From Hydrogenimonas sp. SS33 (GTDB taxonomy: Bacteria; Campylobacterota; Campylobacteria; Campylobacterales; Hydrogenimonadaceae): DNA of 64,000 nucleotides. The stretch is taken from positions 1,900,501 through 1,964,500 of the forward strand of contig NZ_AP026369.1 in assembly GCF_040436365.1 (NCBI RefSeq), written 5' to 3'. Of this stretch, positions 8,096 to 15,805 are shown piece after piece. The notes beneath the pieces were generated by a model. That model was not told where the DNA came from, searched no databases, and saw only the letters and a list, made by a program, of their open reading frames with translations. Both the position numbers and the translations under genes were made by a program. Position 1 is the stretch's first letter. Every line of letters starts with the position of its first letter.

Positions 8096-8655
8096 GTTTC
8101 AAAGAGATCCGTCTCATACGCATGCTGATGTGGGTTCTTTTCTACCTCGTCGTCCTTTTCATTCTCATATTCGCCGTCGTCGTCCCCGCGGTGAAAGCCT
8201 ACAAACAGACCAACGCCGAACATGCCGAGATCAAGGCCCGTTACATGGCGGCGAAGAACGAGCACGACACCATACTGGACCGTCTCAAGGTTCTGCAGTC
8301 CAAAAACCGGAAAGTGGTGGAAGCTTTCGAAAACCGGTGGGACGAGAAGGCCTTTCTCGCTGCGGCGAAGCGTTACTTCCTCAAAGTGGACCTCAAACCC
8401 GTCGATATCAATTCGAGCGACCCCCATTTCAAAGTGTACGAACTCAACGCCATGGCGAAGATGGATTCGCCCCAGAACTTCTACCGCTTTCTGGATGCGC
8501 TCCCTTCCATTCCCTTCGTGATTCAGGCCGACTTTCCCATCGCCTTTCGTGCCCACGGTGGGGAGGAGATCGAAGGGGTTTTCAGAATCCGCGTCTATGA
8601 AGAGAAAAGGGGCAGCGAAAGCAATGCTTCCAAACCCTCCGTTTCGAAGAGGTAG
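8092..8655 (+). CDS. PilO-like single-helix membrane protein
   Basis: The 187-residue product has a short cytoplasmic start, one membrane helix at about residues 11-34 (LFYLVVLFILIFAVVVP), a helical coiled segment with KARYMAAKNEHDTILDRLKVL, and a C-terminal ferredoxin-like region. This is the arrangement of PilO/GspM. It follows the PilN-like gene with an ATGA overlap. No secretin (PilQ-like) gene follows; instead tilS converges and the last 61 bases of this gene overlap its 3' end. The C-terminal tail (KRGSESNASKPSVSKR) is low in complexity and may be a late extension into the neighbour. Confidence 0.65.
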   Translation: MSFKEIRLIRMLMWVLFYLVVLFILIFAVVVPAVKAYKQTNAEHAEIKARYMAAKNEHDTILDRLKVLQSKNRKVVEAFENRWDEKAFLAAAKRYFLKVDLKPVDINSSDPHFKVYELNAMAKMDSPQNFYRFLDALPSIPFVIQADFPIAFRAHGGEEIEGVFRIRVYEEKRGSESNASKPSVSKR

Positions 8656-9635
8656 GGGCGCACCTTTTCAGGGATCTTCGCTTTGCGGCACCGCTCCCGG
8701 AAGGGTTTGGGCATGACCGCCCGGCGGTAGGGCGCGACCCAGACCCTCTCCGGCTCGATGACGACTGCCCAGGTACCGGCGACCACCACATCCCGCTTTT
8801 GCAGAATCTCTCTTTTCTGCGCGCCGCTTGGCAGACAGCCGTTTCGTTTCAGGAGGCGGTCGATCTGGCGCATTAGCAAGGTCTCCTCTTTCGGGTGCCG
8901 AAAGAGCGTCAGCTCTCCGTGCCGAAAGAGAATCTCCGGGGAAGCGGCCAGGGTTCCGGCGTCTTCGAGCATATAGCGGAAGGAGCGGGCGATCCCTTCC
9001 GGGGACTCTTCCATCAAAAATTTTGCCGCCTGCTGCCGGAAGCGGTTGCGGGTGTAGGTTTCGTCATAGTTGCTCTCATCCACATAGTAGCGGATGCCCC
9101 GCGCTTTCAGATAGGCAAGAAGCCGCTCTTTCGGCGTCAGAAGCAGCGGTCTCACAAGCCGGTAGGACCTCGCTTCCCCTTTCCCGATTTCCGTTTCACG
9201 ATTCGCGATTTCCCGCTCCTCCAACGGCCGCATCCCTACCAGTTCCGCGCACCCCGCTCCTTTGCAAAGCTGCATCAGGTGCCACTCCAGCAGGTCGTCG
9301 AGCTGGTGGGCGGTGATGAGGGTGTCGTAACCGTGGGTCTGGATGAGCCTTTCGAAAAAGGCGTAGCGCTCCCGCCTGGCGCGGTGTTCGAAATCTTTTT
9401 TGCCGATTTTGGCGGTGTGCAGGTGGAGGCGTTTGCCGTCTCGTGCCGCCAGCGTCTCGGCGTAGGCGGCCTCTTCGTCGCTCTGGGGGCGGGTGCGGTA
9501 GTTGACCAGGGCGATGTCGAAGGGGATGTTCCGCTCTTTGAGCAGATGGTAGAGGGCGGTGGAGTCGACGCCGCCGGAGAAGGCCAGGAGGTTGCGGCCC
9601 TCAAGAAGCGGGGGAAGGGTGCTGCTTTCAAGCAT
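8595..9635 (-). CDS. tilS: tRNA(Ile)-lysidine synthase TilS
   Basis: TilS uses ATP and lysine to convert C34 of the CAU anticodon of tRNA-Ile to lysidine, letting it read AUA. The 346-residue product has the PP-loop motif SGGVDS at residues 20-25 and the family segment TAHQLDDLLEWHLMQLCKGAG near residues 109-129. After GMRPLEER comes an unusual insert (EIANRETEIGKGE), encoded by a heptad repeat tract, before the conserved YRLVRPLL. The C-terminal region is short, as in other Campylobacterota. The start at 9635 overlaps the rimO stop by 8 bases, so it is the second gene of a rimO-tilS operon. The 3' end overlaps the convergent PilO-like gene by 61 bases. Confidence 0.9.
   Translation of the reverse strand: MLESSTLPPLLEGRNLLAFSGGVDSTALYHLLKERNIPFDIALVNYRTRPQSDEEAAYAETLAARDGKRLHLHTAKIGKKDFEHRARRERYAFFERLIQTHGYDTLITAHQLDDLLEWHLMQLCKGAGCAELVGMRPLEEREIANRETEIGKGEARSYRLVRPLLLTPKERLLAYLKARGIRYYVDESNYDETYTRNRFRQQAAKFLMEESPEGIARSFRYMLEDAGTLAASPEILFRHGELTLFRHPKEETLLMRQIDRLLKRNGCLPSGAQKREILQKRDVVVAGTWAVVIEPERVWVAPYRRAVMPKPFRERCRKAKIPEKVRPYLFETEGLEALLSLPLFSS
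9181..9215. repeat. Heptad repeat tract, TTCCCGA type, inside tilS
   Basis: Five 7-base units read TTCCCGA, TTTCCGT, TTCACGA, TTCGCGA, TTTCCCG on the plus strand. They lie within the tilS coding region and encode the low-complexity insert between GMRPLEER and YRLVRP. The frame is kept through the tract. Confidence 0.8.
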
Positions 9636-10944
9636 CCGAGAGAATGCGCCCCAGCAACTGGGTTCCGGCCCTCTCCGTCACTTCGACGCGGTAGAGTCTG
9701 TCGTAGACGATGCCTTCGATGTCGCTGTCGTTGACGAGCACCTCCCCGTCGATCTCGGGCGCCCAGATGAGGGGACGGGCGGAGAGGAGGAATTCGTGCT
9801 CTTCGCTGGGCCCCGTGACGATCATCTCGAAGGTTTTGCCGACCATCTTCTCCAAAGAGGCCATCGTCGTTTTCTCCACGATCTCACCCAGCCGCTCGGC
9901 CCGTTCGTGGATCACCTCCGGGGCGATCTTGGGGGTGAGGTCATGGGCGGCGGTCCCCTCTTCGTCGGAGTATTCGAAGATGTTGACCCGGTCGAAGCCG
10001 AAGTTTTCGATGAAGTCGCACAGCGCCTGAAACTCCTCTTCGGTTTCGGTGGGAAACCCGACGATGACGCTGGTGCGGACGAAACTGCCGGGCGTGTCGC
10101 GCATCTGGGCCAGGAGCGATCGGATTTTGTCGGCGCCGATGCCCCGTTTCATCGCTTTGAGCACACGCGGGTGGATGTGCTGGATCGGCATGTCGAAGTA
10201 GTTTTGGAAAACGGGGGAGGCGGCGATACGCTCGATCAGCCGCGGCGAAGTGGTGCTTGGGTAGAGGTAGAGGATCCGGGCGCTTCGAACCCCTTCGATC
10301 GGTTCGATGGCGTCGATGAGGTCCACCAGACCGTCCTGGATGCCCAGGTCGCGCAGGTAGCTGCTGGAGTCCTGGGAGATGAAACTGAAGTCGTAGAATC
10401 CCTCCTTCGCCAGCCGCGTCACCTCTTTGACGACACTCTCCAGGGTTCTGGAGTGGAGCCTGCCCTTGAAGCCCGGAATGGCGCAGAAGCTGCAGGTCTG
10501 GTTGCACCCTTCGGCCAGTTTGACGTAGGCGTGGGCGCGGGAGCCGGTGACGACGCGTTCGTGCTCTTCGTCGACCAGGAAGACGTGGGGGGTGAAGCGG
10601 GTCTGCTTTTTGGCGATGAGTTCGTCGATCTTGTCGTAATCGCCGACGCCGGTGAAGATGTCGACTTCGGGAAGCTCTTTTTGCAGCTCCTCCTTGTAGC
10701 GCTCGCTCAGGCACCCCGCCATCACCAGCACGGACTCCTCTTTGCGCGCTTCGTGAAGAGTGAGCACGGTTTGGAGGCTCTCCTCTTTGGCGGCGTCGAT
10801 GAAGCCGCAGGTATTGACGATGATGACATCCGCCTCTTCCGGCGCGTCGGTCATATCGAAGGATTTCAGGCGCCCCAGCATCACCTCGGTATCGACGAGG
10901 TTTTTGGTGCATCCCAGAGAGACAATGTGTAGTTTTTTTGACAT
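9628..10944 (-). CDS. rimO: Ribosomal protein uS12 methylthiotransferase RimO
   Basis: RimO adds a methylthio group to the conserved Asp of ribosomal protein S12. The 438-residue product has the UPF0004 domain (VSLGCTKNLVDTEVMLG, then NTCGFIDAAKEES), the radical-SAM motif CNQTCSFC with C147, C151 and C154 followed by IPGFKG, and a C-terminal TRAM domain. GCTKN at the start and FISQDSSSYL distinguish it from MiaB at 4068-5372. The ATG at 10944 is chosen over an in-frame upstream ATG because the protein then starts at the conserved KLHIVSLGC and has the usual length. It is the first gene of an operon with tilS. Confidence 0.95.
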   Translation of the reverse strand: MSKKLHIVSLGCTKNLVDTEVMLGRLKSFDMTDAPEEADVIIVNTCGFIDAAKEESLQTVLTLHEARKEESVLVMAGCLSERYKEELQKELPEVDIFTGVGDYDKIDELIAKKQTRFTPHVFLVDEEHERVVTGSRAHAYVKLAEGCNQTCSFCAIPGFKGRLHSRTLESVVKEVTRLAKEGFYDFSFISQDSSSYLRDLGIQDGLVDLIDAIEPIEGVRSARILYLYPSTTSPRLIERIAASPVFQNYFDMPIQHIHPRVLKAMKRGIGADKIRSLLAQMRDTPGSFVRTSVIVGFPTETEEEFQALCDFIENFGFDRVNIFEYSDEEGTAAHDLTPKIAPEVIHERAERLGEIVEKTTMASLEKMVGKTFEMIVTGPSEEHEFLLSARPLIWAPEIDGEVLVNDSDIEGIVYDRLYRVEVTERAGTQLLGRILSDA

Positions 10945-11191
10945 GGTACGGAAAACCTGATCGGTAAATTTTGCCAATTTTACCATAATCGTCCCTTTCC
11001 GTATGCCGGGGTGTTTGGGCCGCAATCGCGGGTTTTCCGGCCGGCTGCAGTTGAAAAACCGGCCTGCGGCGCGTAACAGCACTCAAAAAGTGTCAGATTT
11101 GGCAAAAAGTGACAAAGCTGCAGCGGTCTTGGGGGAACCGGAAGTGCTCTTATGTTAAAATCGGTCATTTTTTACATCAGAAGGTGATTTC
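10945..11191. other. Intergenic region between divergent rimO and the DUF481 gene
   Basis: No gene is seen in these 247 bases. A possible hairpin (GGCCGG near 11038 with CCGGCC near 11060) lies in the middle, and TAAAAT at 11156-11161 could be the -10 box for the DUF481 gene, whose AAGGTGA ribosome site follows. Confidence 0.4.
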
Positions 11192-11920
11192 ATGAAAAAA
11201 GTTGCGGCAATGCTTCTTTGCGGTGCGGCTCTGTTCGCTGCGGATTTGAAGGTAGGAGAGCTTAAACAGCATGTCGAACTGGGCTATCTGGGAACGTCGG
11301 GCAATTCCGACAGCAAAACGCTCAGTGCACTCTACGGGAACGATTACCAATGGACCGATTCGACCGATGTCCATTTCAAAACCGATGCCTATTACGGAGA
11401 AAAAGACGGGGACAAAACCGATGAACGCTACAGGGCATACGGGATCGTCAACCACCATTATTCACCCCGAGGGTACTCCTATGTGGAAGCGGGGGCACTT
11501 CGCAACACCTTCCAGGGATACAATCAACAGTATAACGGCGGCCTGGGTATGGGGTATGTCATTATCGATGACAAAATCCAGCTTTTCAAGGTCCGTGGCG
11601 GTTATCAGTACCGATGGGCCAATTTTACCGACGGTACGGATGACGATTTCCATTTTCTGAAACTCGGGGCGAACTACAATTATCAGTTCAGCGAAACCGG
11701 CAAACTCGAATCGGAGCTGAATTTCCTGAAAAATCTTGAAAGTACCGATGATTTTGAGACGGTATTCAGAATCGCGGTGAAAGTTCTGATGGCTGAAAAC
11801 CTCTCTCTGAGGGTCGGCTTCGAAGTGAAATATGACAACACTCCTCCGTTAAACGATGACGGAAGCGAAAAAGATAAAACCGATACGACGACGACGGTAG
11901 GGATCGTCTATGACTTTTAA
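11192..11920 (+). CDS. DUF481-family outer-membrane beta-barrel protein
   Basis: The 242-residue product starts with a signal peptide (KKVAAMLLCGAALFAAD, cleaved near residue 17). The rest alternates amphipathic strands and short polar turns: HVELGYLGTSGNSDSKT is the typical DUF481 first-strand motif (salt-induced, YdiY-like proteins), and the C-terminus, TTTTVGIVYDF, ends in the BAM-type Phe. The barrel would have about 10-12 strands. Its role is unknown; family members are stress-related or act as small pores. An AGAAGG ribosome site precedes the ATG. The gene is isolated; it converges with the methylase gene and shared a hairpin terminator with it before a mobile element split the two. Confidence 0.85.
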   Translation: MKKVAAMLLCGAALFAADLKVGELKQHVELGYLGTSGNSDSKTLSALYGNDYQWTDSTDVHFKTDAYYGEKDGDKTDERYRAYGIVNHHYSPRGYSYVEAGALRNTFQGYNQQYNGGLGMGYVIIDDKIQLFKVRGGYQYRWANFTDGTDDDFHFLKLGANYNYQFSETGKLESELNFLKNLESTDDFETVFRIAVKVLMAENLSLRVGFEVKYDNTPPLNDDGSEKDKTDTTTTVGIVYDF

Positions 11921-11944
11921 AAGGTAAAATCCGGAGCAGTGCCG

Positions 11945-11968
11945 ACAAGGTAAATATTTTTACCTTGT
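11945..11968. terminator. Bidirectional hairpin between convergent genes
   Basis: ACAAGGTAAA and its complement TTTACCTTGT form a stem around a short AT loop 25 bases after the DUF481 stop. The right arm overlaps the 7-bp duplication at the edge of the inserted element, so the element landed at the base of this hairpin. Before insertion the hairpin would have served both convergent genes. Confidence 0.6.
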
Positions 11969-11970
11969 AA
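11964..11970. repeat. Left 7-bp target duplication of the MITE-like element
   Basis: CTTGTAA here is repeated exactly at 12240-12246, directly outside the other terminal inverted repeat. Confidence 0.7.
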
Positions 11971-12239
11971 CTGATGTTACGCAGTATATGCCGTCATCCG
12001 TCCAGCGAGAACGCATACGATGCGAGGCGAAAAGGTTCGGGCGTAGCCAAAGCTACGTCCGGTTCTTTTCAACGACGTCAGCGTGTGCGTTCTCGTCGGA
12101 CCCCGAAGGAGCGGCACCATCGCCGCACGATCACGGCGTTGCGACGACATCGGCGTAGCTTCGGCTACGCCTCGCCGCCGCGCCTTGTGCTCGCACGACG
12201 CTGATGCCGCGGATGGTGGCGTATACTGCGTAACATCAG
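11971..12239. mobile_element. MITE-like palindromic element, 269 bp, non-autonomous
   Basis: The ends are 30-bp inverted repeats that match at 27 positions; both begin CTGATGTTACGCAGTATA. A 7-bp direct repeat (CTTGTAA) flanks the element exactly on both sides. Inside are two hairpins. The left one (about 12006-12095) has arms CGAGAACGCATAC and GTGTGCGTTCTCG and an apex at 12041-12058. The right one has a perfect stem, GGCGTAGC, loop TTCG, GCTACGCC at 12152-12171. No credible protein is encoded, so a transposase elsewhere would have to move it. It could fold into a Y-shaped RNA when transcribed from either side. It supplies the last sense codon's end and the stop of the methylase gene on the minus strand. 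The family is not one I can name. Confidence 0.7.
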
Positions 12240-13936
12240 CTTGTAACGGATTTTCTAGGATCTGTCGCATTGCAAAGGGTTCTTTCTATATCTTTTTGCA
12301 GTAAAAGGATACTTCTTCTCTTTTCCCGTATCTCCGAAAAAATCTCCCGAGCCTTCACCGGGTCCATCGGTTGGACGTGGATCCGACCCAGCGCGTCGGG
12401 GTTGAGGGTGCGGTTGGGGCTTTCGGCATAGAGCGACTCCAACACCGCCCGTCCCTTTTTCGAACGGAAGAAGAGATAGAGCCCCTCGGCCTCTTCGCGC
12501 CTTTTCGGCCGCACGACGATCACCCCGGCGTTGGGAACCATGGCCCCTTCGCTCTTCCCGACGATGCCCACGGCATGGGGCGAGCCCCTCAATGGAAGCA
12601 GGATGTCGCCCTCCCGGAGACGGAAATTCCCGATCCTCTTCATATCGCCTCTCTTTTCCGTCCCGCGGCCGGTCGTGTAGTCGTCCTGCGCGATATCCGA
12701 GAGTCCGACCTCGAGGTATTCCGTTCCTTCCACTTTTTTGGTCTCCACGCGTTGGGCGCGGAATATCCTCTCCGCGACGTCCGAGAGGGGCACGCCGGGA
12801 CTTTGGGCCCTCTTCGGTGCCAGATAATGGGCGGGGGAGAGGCTCTGGGCGGTAATGTCGCCAACGGGAACGCGCACGCCGTGGGAGCTCTCTCTTTTCA
12901 GACGGACCGTCTCGACCAGCTCCCCGATGCGCACGATCGTGTTGCGGCGCCCCTTCCTCTTCTGATACCGCGGCACGTCCGCGTCGAGGAAGAAGACCTC
13001 TTCGTTGCCTGGCGAGAGCACCACCAGGGCCATCTCTTCCTTCCACCTGGGGATCAACCCGCCCGGAAGCGCGACCACCGCCTCGACGAGCCCGTCCATC
13101 GCCATCTTCGTGCGCACCTTCGCCTCCGCCGAGCTTCGTTTCAGCAGCGCGCCGCGCAGCAGCACCACCGCCCGTTTTTTCATCGTCGCCGCGGCGTGTT
13201 CGAGGAAGGCCAGCTCCGAGGCGTTGGCCGGCGGCACGCCGTAGCGGGCGAACCTGAAATCCCTCTTCAGCGCCTCCGTGTCCAGCGGCAGGTCGAAGGG
13301 CGGGTTGCAGACGACCCGGTCGAAACGGTGGCACTCCCCCTTCTCGCACCAGGCCGGGTCCATCAGCACGTCCCTACGCTCCAGGCGGCAGGAGGTGAGG
13401 CCGGAAAACTGCGCCGACAGCCCGGCGATGAGGCGGTTGACCCCCTCCACCTCCTCCCCGTAGAGGTCGATCTCCCTCTCGTGGCGGGCGAGGGTGCCGA
13501 AAAAGCCCCCGATGCCGAAACAGGGGTTGTAGACGCTCTCGCCCCTCCCGACCCCCAGAAGCCCCACCATCAGCTCCTTCAGCTCCACGGGGGTGGAGAA
13601 GCCGTAGAGGTCGTTGCCGCTCTTCTCGATCGTGAACTCCTGCAAAAAGCGCTCGACCGCCTCCGGATCCACGGGTGCTTCGGCCAGGTGCCTGGCGATC
13701 AGGTGCAGGGCCAGGCTCTCGTCGTGTTCGGTCACCCGGTGGCGAAGACCCAGCTCCCGGTAGGCCCGGTTGAGGGCGGCTTCGATCTCCCCCCGCTCCT
13801 TCGCCCCCGCGAGCGACTCGACGATCTCTGGGCGGTAGCGTTTGACCACGGCCAGCTCCAGCGTCTCCAGCAGCGCCAGGGAGCTTCGACCCAGGTGGCG
13901 CTTGAGGCGGTTCGCGATGTCTGTCAGGCTCTTCAT
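12236..13936 (-). CDS. Orphan N6-adenine DNA methyltransferase with C-terminal specificity-like region
   Basis: The 566-residue product resembles HsdM of type I systems joined to a target-recognition-like region. An N-terminal helical part (1 to about 115) is followed by the SAM-binding motif NPCFGIGGF near residue 137 and the catalytic NPPF near 211 (VVCNPPFDLP), typical of gamma-class N6-adenine methylases. From about residue 400 the sequence (VPLSDVAERIFRAQRVE, then YLEVGLSDI, GDILLPLRGSP, NRTLNPDALGRIHV) is like one S-subunit half, with a helical end. No restriction subunit is in the window. A GGAGAT site precedes the ATG. The final codon and TGA lie in the inserted MITE-like element; without it the end would read Arg-stop. 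metK, which makes its cofactor, is divergent upstream. Confidence 0.8.
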   Translation of the reverse strand: MKSLTDIANRLKRHLGRSSLALLETLELAVVKRYRPEIVESLAGAKERGEIEAALNRAYRELGLRHRVTEHDESLALHLIARHLAEAPVDPEAVERFLQEFTIEKSGNDLYGFSTPVELKELMVGLLGVGRGESVYNPCFGIGGFFGTLARHEREIDLYGEEVEGVNRLIAGLSAQFSGLTSCRLERRDVLMDPAWCEKGECHRFDRVVCNPPFDLPLDTEALKRDFRFARYGVPPANASELAFLEHAAATMKKRAVVLLRGALLKRSSAEAKVRTKMAMDGLVEAVVALPGGLIPRWKEEMALVVLSPGNEEVFFLDADVPRYQKRKGRRNTIVRIGELVETVRLKRESSHGVRVPVGDITAQSLSPAHYLAPKRAQSPGVPLSDVAERIFRAQRVETKKVEGTEYLEVGLSDIAQDDYTTGRGTEKRGDMKRIGNFRLREGDILLPLRGSPHAVGIVGKSEGAMVPNAGVIVVRPKRREEAEGLYLFFRSKKGRAVLESLYAESPNRTLNPDALGRIHVQPMDPVKAREIFSEIREKRRSILLLQKDIERTLCNATDPRKSVTS

Positions 13937-14039
13937 GGATCTCCAATGTTTTAAATACTTGACGTATTCAGATTATATCACGCCCGTACGGGCCCTGCCT
14001 TCCTCTACAATGGGACCGACGAAAAAACAAGGAGCCAAC

Positions 14040-15227
14040 ATGTATCTCTTCACCAGCGAAAACGTCTCCCCGGGCCACCCGGACAAATGCGCCGACATCA
14101 TCTCCGACACCATCGTCGACACATTTCTGGCCGCCGACCCGAACGCCAGGGTCGCGGCGGAGGTGATGATCGCAGGAAAGGAGGTGGTAATCGGCGGCGA
14201 AGTCTCTTCCACGCTGAAACCGGATCACGACGACTACGAAAAACTCGTGAAGAAGGCCCTTATAGACATCGGATACACCGGAACGGGCGGTTTCAGCCGG
14301 ACACAGGCCCTGCATCCCGACGACGTCACCGTCACCGTGCGCCTGAACGCCCAGTCTCCCGAAATCGCCTCGGGGGTGAAGCGCGAAGACGGCGAGATCG
14401 GGGCGGGGGACCAGGGGATCATGTTCGGATACGCCTGCGACGAGACGAAAGAGCTGATGCCCTCGGCCATCGTCTTCAGCCGCCGTATCCGCGAAAGGGT
14501 CTACGAGTACGCCCTGGGCCACCCCTTCGAACTGGGCGTCGACATCAAGACCCAGGTGACGGTGGATTACGGCTCGAAGGAGGGCTTCGACAATGGGGAG
14601 GTGAAGCGCATCGACACGATCGTCGTCTCCGCCCCCTACACCGAAAGCTTCGGCAGAGGCAACGCCGAGAGGCTGATCCGAAGGCTCATCCAAGAGTCCG
14701 GCCTGCCCGAAGGGCTGGTGGACGGACGCACCCGCCTCCTGATCAATCCCTCGGGAAGCTATGTCGGCCACAGCGCGCTGCACGACTGCGGGCTGACGGG
14801 CAGGAAGCTGATCGTCGACACCTACGGAGGGTACGCCCCCATCGGCGGCGGCGCCCAGTCGGGCAAGGACTGGACCAAGGTCGACAGGAGCGGCCTCTAC
14901 GCCGCCAGGTGGCTGGCCAGGCGGATCGTGGAGGAGGGGCTGGCCAAAAAGGCTCTGGTGCAGCTTTCTTACGCCATCGGCGAAGCGAAGCCCGTCTCCG
15001 TCACCGTGGACACGATGGGCACGGGCCGAAGCGGCGGGGGCGACGAAGAGCTCTCCGGGAGGCTCGCGGGTCTCTATCCTCTCACCCCGGCGTGGATCCG
15101 GGACGCCTTCGGGCTCGACAGGCCGGGGGAAGAGGGTTTCGGCTACGCCGACGTCGCCGCCAGAGGGCAGGTGGGCGTCGGAGAGTGGCCGTGGGAACGT
15201 CTGGTGGCCGCCGACGGTGGCCTGTGA
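14040..15227 (+). CDS. metK: S-adenosylmethionine synthase MetK
   Basis: MetK condenses methionine and ATP to S-adenosylmethionine, releasing phosphate and diphosphate. The 395-residue product starts MYLFTSENVSPGHPDK; GHPDK (residues 12-16) holds the catalytic His and an ATP-contacting Asp. GAGDQGIMFGYA is the methionine-loop hexapeptide region and GGGAQSGKDWTKVDRS the P-loop-like and potassium-binding segment. The ATG at 14040 has an AAGGAGCC site; the longer frame reaching to 13842 is not needed. It is divergent from a DNA methylase, a SAM consumer, and followed at 45 bases by a small acidic protein with its own AAAGGAG site. No SAM riboswitch is evident in the 103-base gap upstream. Confidence 0.96.
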   Translation: MYLFTSENVSPGHPDKCADIISDTIVDTFLAADPNARVAAEVMIAGKEVVIGGEVSSTLKPDHDDYEKLVKKALIDIGYTGTGGFSRTQALHPDDVTVTVRLNAQSPEIASGVKREDGEIGAGDQGIMFGYACDETKELMPSAIVFSRRIRERVYEYALGHPFELGVDIKTQVTVDYGSKEGFDNGEVKRIDTIVVSAPYTESFGRGNAERLIRRLIQESGLPEGLVDGRTRLLINPSGSYVGHSALHDCGLTGRKLIVDTYGGYAPIGGGAQSGKDWTKVDRSGLYAARWLARRIVEEGLAKKALVQLSYAIGEAKPVSVTVDTMGTGRSGGGDEELSGRLAGLYPLTPAWIRDAFGLDRPGEEGFGYADVAARGQVGVGEWPWERLVAADGGL

Positions 15228-15272
15228 TCGCACCGGCCGGGATATGGAACGAAACGAGAAAAGGAGCCGATA

Positions 15273-15761
15273 ATGGAAGACCTGACGATGGAAGAGGTGG
15301 GAGAGACCCTGTTGAAGAGGTACGGAAGCCTCGAATTCCTCCGCGGTTTCGAGGAAGACGACGAGCCGGAGTACTACGAACTCCTCTGGCGATGTTGGGA
15401 AGAGATCGGCGTCGAGCTCTACGACATCACCGTCGAATGGAAAGGCGGATGCCCCGGCAATGGCGGATACGGCGTCGGCGCCAGGAAACTGGACGAGTTC
15501 GTGATGGCCGAATGGGAGGGCGAGCTGTATTTCTACCGGGATGTCGACGAGTTCCTGGAGTACGGCTGCATCTACCAGGCCTTCACGCTCAAGGAGGATG
15601 CGTGGATCGATATCCGCACGAAGATCGACATCGAAAAGATCCCGTGGGAGATCGAGGCCGACGGGATCGACGTCTCGATAAACGGGAGGCCGTACATAAC
15701 GGAACACGGAAAGCTGCGAAAGGTGAGCAGGGTGCGCGACCTGATCGGGAGGTGTGGGTGA
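15273..15761 (+). CDS. Acidic protein of unknown function, 162 aa
   Basis: No family is recognised. The product is strongly acidic (many Glu and Asp, for example GFEEDDEPEYYELLW near residues 25-40) and Trp/Tyr-rich, with no signal peptide or membrane segment, so it is probably cytoplasmic. GGCPGNGGYGVGARKLDEF near residue 58 is a glycine-rich loop. The second half looks beta-rich. An AAAGGAG site precedes the ATG. It is likely cotranscribed with metK, but nothing in the sequence ties it to methionine metabolism. It is the last gene before the IS element and CRISPR locus. Confidence 0.65.
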   Translation: MEDLTMEEVGETLLKRYGSLEFLRGFEEDDEPEYYELLWRCWEEIGVELYDITVEWKGGCPGNGGYGVGARKLDEFVMAEWEGELYFYRDVDEFLEYGCIYQAFTLKEDAWIDIRTKIDIEKIPWEIEADGIDVSINGRPYITEHGKLRKVSRVRDLIGRCG

Positions 15762-15797
15762 CGAATAATAATCAAGATTGATCTTGTTCTTCGGTAA

Positions 15798-15805
15798 CAG
15801 ATAGA
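15798..15805. repeat. Left 8-bp target duplication of the IS256-family element
   Basis: CAGATAGA here is repeated exactly at 17149-17156, just outside the right inverted repeat. Confidence 0.85.

Noticed and set aside
11977-12270. Open frame of about 97 codons inside the palindromic element
   Set aside because: It follows the inverted repeats and hairpins, has no ribosome site and no protein-like pattern.
12236-13936. Complete type I restriction-modification system
   Set aside because: Only the methylase with an S-like end is present. No HsdR-type helicase-nuclease lies in the window.
13983-13994. CCCGTACGGG palindrome upstream of metK as an operator
   Set aside because: A single short palindrome without a known regulator or second copy; mentioned in a finding but not called as a site.
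14087-15781. 564-codon open frame overlapping metK in another frame
   Set aside because: Extremely Arg/Gly/His-rich composition typical of a +1 shadow of GC-rich DNA; metK is certain.
15762-15797. AATCAAGAT / ATCTTG inverted repeat as a terminator of the acidic-protein gene
   Set aside because: The stem is short and AT-rich and no proper T tract follows.
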